Positions 62,401-64,000 of a stretch of 64,000 bases of DNA are shown piece after piece. The position numbers were made by a program, and so were the translations under genes. Position 1 is the stretch's first letter, and each line of letters begins with the position of its first letter. Source of the DNA: JAMLHH01 sp037189845 (GTDB taxonomy: Bacteria > Bacteroidota > Bacteroidia > Chitinophagales > JADIYW01); the NCBI GenBank assembly GCA_037189845.1, contig JBBCIS010000003.1:900423-964422 (forward strand), read 5' to 3'. Below the pieces are notes generated by a model. It worked only from the letters and a program-made list of their open reading frames with translations. It was not told where the DNA came from and ran no database searches.

Positions 62401-64000
62401 TCGATAGAGATGGGATTGTATGCGCTGGTAAGGACTGCGGACATTCTTTCGGGAGATTTTGAGCTGTTCGGAGATGATGATGAGGAATCAGGAGAAGATC
62501 TGATAGATTCCATGATGGTCACAGCAGGACTGATCTCCAACCGGATTCACCACGGAACCTATTTTACGCTTCCTGACAGCACTGACTTAACGCTGCTGAT
62601 ATTTGGATTAGAGGAAAGCGATCAATCTTCAAGCTTCCTGGTGGACAATATCCGCCTTGCACAGCTGACAGATTTACCGGCACCTGCATCTACGCTCCTG
62701 CTGGATCAGGATTTTTCGCAAAATGCGGAAGGCTGGCGTGCGCTGGATCAGGGACAGTATGTCTATGGTCATCTGACTAAAGACAGGACTGCCGCTACGG
62801 GAGATCTGGTTGTGGACAGCCTGACGGGCAGCGTGACGGTGCTGGCCAATGACACGATCGCATCAGAGTACATCATTCTGGCACGGGACTTTGATACTGA
62901 GCCCGGGAAAGCGTATAAGATCAGATTCCATATCGACAGCCTTTACGGCTTATACGGCATTCATCTGAAGATCGCGGAAACGGGGGAAATGGCCCGCAAT
63001 ATCTGGTGGAACAATAAGGTGAATGTGAATACGCTGAACAGTACGGGATATTACGAATATGAGGTGACCGCGAATACAGAAAGCCTGACGCTGATGCTGT
63101 TCAGAGAAAGAGACAGCACACGGACGGAGCAGCGTTATTTCGGTGTCAGCGATGTGACGCTCAGAGAATGTGCTGCGGTGATTCCGCCGGTATACAGCCA
63201 TGTGTACCGGGACGGCTTCAGCACAGGAGATCCGTCGGGCTTCGCCATGAGCGACCGGATATGGATAGACAGCAGCAACAGCCGGCTGGTGCTCTCTCCG
63301 GAAACTTACGGAATGAATTCATATTATAACCTTCACAACAGGTTCGGTCTTTCCGGCAACAGCAGATACCGGTTCAGCGTGAAGGTGACCCAGAGCTGGG
63401 CATCAGCAGAGAAAGCGGGACTGTATATATCGGCACTGAGAGGGGAGGGACAGTATTCGATCGCATATGTCAACCCGGACTCATCGGGGACTTACAGTGT
63501 GGAGTTTGATGCCTATACAGACAGCATTACCCTGAATATCTGGCATTCGCTCACCAGTGACAGCACACAGGTGCTGTATGTCAGCGACCTGGAGATAGAC
63601 CGTATTTACAGCAGCGACAGCTGTGAGGTGGTACCAGAGTCAGAGGAAGCGTATGTGAGCAGCTGGCGGACAAGCGCATGGAGCGAGGAATATGTGAATT
63701 ATGCAGTACCGGAAAACGAGTGGGGACCTCTGGCAAATGCACAGTTCGGGACATTATCCCTGGATACGCTGCAGGGGGAGCTGGTGTCGCATCCTGTATG
63801 GTTCAGTGAAATAGCTCCGGAAGCGGAGGATATGGCAGATGCTTATGTGGGTTTGCTGTCGAAAGACTTTACCTTGACCCCAGGCAAAGATTACCGGATA
63901 GATTTTGATCTGGAGGTGAATGATACGGTGGCATCGGACGGTTTTCTGGCGGGTGTCTGGAAGTCCTACCTTTCGGGTCTGATGAATCCTACGGACATGA
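53476..64000 (+). CDS. Giant RHS/YD-repeat secreted protein (3' end outside window, >=3508 codons)
   Basis: The frame from the ATG at 53476 is open to the last base, 3508 codons with no stop. A hydrophobic signal or anchor lies at ~42-60 ('FSLLLSVALIPLLTFGD') after a long charged N-region. Ig-like modules follow (~213-441, 'QPCSGTTPKVV', 'KCEGEYITLTS'). The DUF6443-like start of Bacteroidota RHS proteins is at ~712-785 ('NWEKTLTFAEGGKKKEIITY', 'YDYEGRPVVNVLPVPF'). A long Cys-bearing region follows (~1020-2075). The RHS core is at ~2154-2868: 'YYYDQANNMVQTVPPEGV', 'YNSRGQTVRQISPDGG', 'YFYYPHGPLARVELG', 'YEYDKIGNLTQDRQEG', 'NHLGNVLATVSD' and 'YYPFGMLMPGR'. From ~2904 on it has jelly-roll modules. 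Such proteins form closed shells around toxins, or surface fibres; the C-terminal cargo is outside the window. GC rises strongly toward the 3' side. Confidence 0.9.
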   Translation, partial: MKIAGLKFMHIVKSFTIAKKWRSVYDLIYNLTGITLAREAIYKFSLLLSVALIPLLTFGDETGYYKLELNKSEETVVFVFDKKCSDPVITIEKISIGDLAMDVPSENSFGSIKIWQNPVMKEYLGVPFNMVLEKCGVTGLSRKDRIKISGTIHFSGNGCQSQEIEWEHSIPLSQWLENKTTPVVITKNRNNILAVIRFDVKQSFTSLYSGIMQPCSGTTPKVVSATTFPNNLSVKWWEKTGSSYEEMTGLPNAYVNSLEEGIYKVTAEVNGCTLESPIVVAAGGVPPVNLGASEQDKCEGEYITLTSGLNTAQQTGLSFAWQKEVNGRWEPEILSKGQQLTTIVPGKYKLIASNMANCSSEAIVEVIDRPKPQPAFEHPVVELDWDENVLLEVKNLGSHDIARWMNGVEANSIVVDEPGRYSVLVTNQYGCSTPASVKVLLKDEQTPIAVHDGKNGERLLDQLDLNEVNKGTWTSLKVKDITSYRTFDKHQYSAVVSLLYNRTEHTDLQPVSEFEADMVQVHYKIEYAPGSNHASKDGTLYLSLTEQTPVYQALNVHEGMAEMSLYVTRISFYKNTTEVVPSEQFQKDFRLELNNKILFRPKMITDAAITHFDHKFLNDGSVRFHWEHFHSAYEYELEYVFIDKYTAVPSGTEAYNRLFSAQGVRVSTYDTYYDLFPTFPEGQLYYRIRPVGRHIYSDPETYAFGLWSTHKTINIASGGNIAPFEAARNWEKTLTFAEGGKKKEIITYYDKMLRPQQVATHLSSDKLTLFAETLYDYEGRPVVNVLPVPFMDNEGLKYRSNLTKSATAPSVNYSKADFDFESQLQRKVYGQSGAGMYYSQHNHLLSTYKKADLSRIPDANGAVTTQVRYSLDATGRTVAQSGVGETFALNDEQKRFSRMFYGTPSGTELRRMFGSNVGQSVFYKKNMAVDPNGQISISYVDMKGNTIATCLAGAEPENLEQLDNYRSEGGFTISLNENNKIDEAAMQSVTHTTILNTHLGEYSFSYDLTGIINKAATGSFEEQPVCAACIYDLEIAITDPDGKPVALEWGGIQPEDNPYVYRKKIEPAAVLEECPVGNTYSVAPVTFTAEFNDLGNYVVTKKLTLSDGVIEALIEQAASEILPVYETFLEDAANSITEEVNPCTCEGRCGIYVEELMKDFNPQQEMSESEYREMKLLECMASYCADPDLSEELFSKVAESECEGILEQIKSQLAPGGPFFESVSCQSATYELLSDYDPGADSEFTAAYYEELLQSLDGKTSSEIEEILAAKWDDNIATLFAPRHREYGHYSFCTDKGIRLNIYQYAMETPADWDAAKTAGFIAVNGAPYGSSPDPVTEIVPDFVSQHLKIVVGKNSSGNDVEYNIWEALAYEDNSTSQPLKTFREYVFKDVESVRDDLAVLLPHNDDPDKLAKLKKQKWELYKSLYQAKRYAQIVQYKKNNGITFYDDVDENFIVEDLSEMMDFEFVRDHHQDIAGDVCRSACNGNARMWMGMLAVQCPALNEVFESDDPGDIALIEGMIADMQEICQTNCGNGYLNPMGFLHPEDETIRQQQIEEIMALLDEWLVPETVEPQDEFTCVISAETLEQIFPKLQYEYVGSEQKSDHLNYLLALFAFSAVHTGHLYIGEQSDYTYTSNDRCESGQFIPLNLNDFWGNLAFEVLTEKVDEEFKEILRGKVIAENGISFKHGRCSSKDINPFRLAMWFYYPENHQYSMTSTRVANGIDIDINLLKCYDQMGNLVETGCSSCKSEIRYYDGEGIVQNVSDNGAVIGFGNKATADKLGIPFFTDHEDLVEMIEENYQHYQGMELILDPSFSHGYSATMPDPFSFSGTVTLVEWEISNTTVSIGQTVSDMDDIIAILNAEDPDGGWYHREEIDGALKIYGGIPGQHYGDLKVNTPAGIQYIEFELHEADPDQVLKTFGNLGDVNTQRSLDGLSPISLSYTPEDINPLLEAYFENLEIENEDACACEKRLTLSGDEVNYCYFPDRMGWFPCSEISCAGAAENRCSGVDFYNLTPAQSHVYDFSYYYIISNIPHSCDQVVYPASGIGRYAVELVCDEEDDQVCVDLGLTEGVRRIEDPCFICPGAIPTEAQWLESCMNEARQNAKDRAKIIYQNMVDALKDELYSDLFNQCMSGLNENFNYTGQNGQYHYTLYYYDQANNMVQTVPPEGVDLLDAAYFTDGELNTVKEPEHRMRTTYQYNSRGQTVRQISPDGGESRSWYNRLGQLRFSQNARQADSNKYSFTIYDKQGRISFVGEYDNRILNKTMDDMLGLMSTFPLENNELNEYCSQITETQYDYSRIPGLPSGEHLRNRVAASVYYDRPDERPATSSSSPRYRAALYDYDEIGNVRNIWQVYKEAGADQLRKFLVSYDFDLYSGKVNKVMFKDNNRPEGLKGGYFTHRYEYDSDNRITAVFSSRDGYIEQCEARYFYYPHGPLARVELGHDQVQGIDYAYTLQGWLKYINKPDDGSYTDVPNPLHEYTGIPEYSVMLGYFKNDYTPIGGNALSEEIWTTAENHYATDPLNLKQHARELYNGNIAWMQTGIGQSLDVRYGSPSPALSAGMQTNNGTQIMAYNYDQLNRIEGAQTYGMSGSQLAYKGSYDETYSYDANGNIKHLTRYALGAAGDPVQIDNFTYNYNLTSGPPSKKINNQLNFVEDHITSYAALEEDAHDIKNGQTADNYEYDKIGNLTQDRQEGIDKIIWNVYGKISEIHYKSETDKPDLAFLYDPTGNRVAKIVIPKDENKKSDTTWYVRDAQGNVLYTENISHKYPASQPEESHIAEEYHLYGSSRIGMIQDRYMAGGAPAVGEPGDHYLVLGRKRFELNNHLGNVLATVSDLPVGSADGLYMSDLLMTQDYYPFGMLMPGRSYEKGQCVETVAEGSGRLHTGNDFNAEESSADKKGISDWTSRLFLASHFNQLRLGRLDWYDRSGSGASEGTLKLSTKLFNGVNITMGVKDLGFVPAGGYRISMDMFGAESIEMGLYALVRTADILSGDFELFGDDDEESGEDLIDSMMVTAGLISNRIHHGTYFTLPDSTDLTLLIFGLEESDQSSSFLVDNIRLAQLTDLPAPASTLLLDQDFSQNAEGWRALDQGQYVYGHLTKDRTAATGDLVVDSLTGSVTVLANDTIASEYIILARDFDTEPGKAYKIRFHIDSLYGLYGIHLKIAETGEMARNIWWNNKVNVNTLNSTGYYEYEVTANTESLTLMLFRERDSTRTEQRYFGVSDVTLRECAAVIPPVYSHVYRDGFSTGDPSGFAMSDRIWIDSSNSRLVLSPETYGMNSYYNLHNRFGLSGNSRYRFSVKVTQSWASAEKAGLYISALRGEGQYSIAYVNPDSSGTYSVEFDAYTDSITLNIWHSLTSDSTQVLYVSDLEIDRIYSSDSCEVVPESEEAYVSSWRTSAWSEEYVNYAVPENEWGPLANAQFGTLSLDTLQGELVSHPVWFSEIAPEAEDMADAYVGLLSKDFTLTPGKDYRIDFDLEVNDTVASDGFLAGVWKSYLSGLMNPTDM
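62185..64000 (+). repeat. Tandem jelly-roll / CBM-like modules after the RHS core
   Basis: At least three full modules and a fourth cut by the window end. Approximate starts: 62185 ('RLFLASHFNQLRLGRLDWYD'), 62698 ('LLLDQDFSQNAEGW'), 63202 ('VYRDGFSTGDPSGF') and 63655 ('SSWRTSAWSEEYVNY'). The first three close with the same strand ('VDNIRL', 'VSDVTL', 'VSDLEID'), and 'PGKAYKIRFHIDS' and 'PGKDYRIDFDLEV' recur in the middle of units. Identity between units is low, so they are repeats at the fold level, not a fresh DNA duplication. Carbohydrate binding is inference. Confidence 0.6.

Noticed and set aside
54234..63201. Many antisense frames under the giant RHS gene
   Set aside because: All lie opposite a continuous coding frame with strong motif support; none has a recognisable product.

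Overview
The window is a chromosomal segment of a free-living Bacteroidota bacterium, most like Chitinophagales, Saprospirales or Cytophagales. The evidence is a 2481-codon SprA (the type IX secretion, T9SS, outer-membrane translocon) directly after ruvA, several T9SS cargo proteins with type A or type B (gliding-associated CHU_C) sorting domains, OmpP1/FadL and PorT-like barrels, and Bacteroidota-type -7 boxes (TAnnTTTG) a short distance upstream of many starts. No tRNA, rRNA, CRISPR array, transposase or prophage gene was seen. Most of the window is of low to moderate GC; the last ~2 kb is clearly richer.

Layout. 1-3387: the 3' part of feoB, a small palindromic spacer, a secreted protein of the group often mislabelled 'asparagine synthetase B', and a DUF2306-like membrane protein. 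3550-17622 (minus strand): a surface-protein block with a 1743-aa adhesin-like T9SS cargo, a tail-fibre/glycine-rich protein, a FadL-type porin, a second type A cargo, and a 1225-aa type B cargo. 17808-29697: mostly housekeeping genes (BI-1-like, trmB, fic, tag, a sialidase-like propeller, a SpoU methyltransferase, gcvH, a VanZ-like protein, DinB-like, a PcrA/UvrD helicase, a PIN toxin-antitoxin pair, a NUDIX hydrolase). fic lies between the 3' end of trmB and a diverged second copy of that end, which marks it as an inserted cassette. 29872-39369: two tandem barrel proteins, then sprA and ruvA.

39473-64000 is the most distinctive part. A minus-strand coiled-coil/beta-barrel outer-membrane protein stands divergent to a tight seven-gene plus-strand operon: a secreted protein, a single-pass coiled-coil protein, a lipoprotein, a 1671-aa protein, a 1308-aa protein with a carbohydrate-binding-like and YD-like tail, a LolA-like periplasmic protein, and a giant RHS/YD-repeat protein. 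The giant runs open from 53476 past the window end (at least 3508 codons). After its RHS core ('NHLGNVLATVSD', 'YYPFGMLMPGR') it enters a series of jelly-roll-like modules instead of the usual closing RHS motif, which must lie downstream if it exists. None of the large operon proteins that end inside the window has a T9SS sorting tail. The barrel, lipoprotein and LolA-like protein are therefore candidates for a dedicated export or surface-assembly apparatus. That role is inference; the operon structure and motifs are read directly from the sequence.
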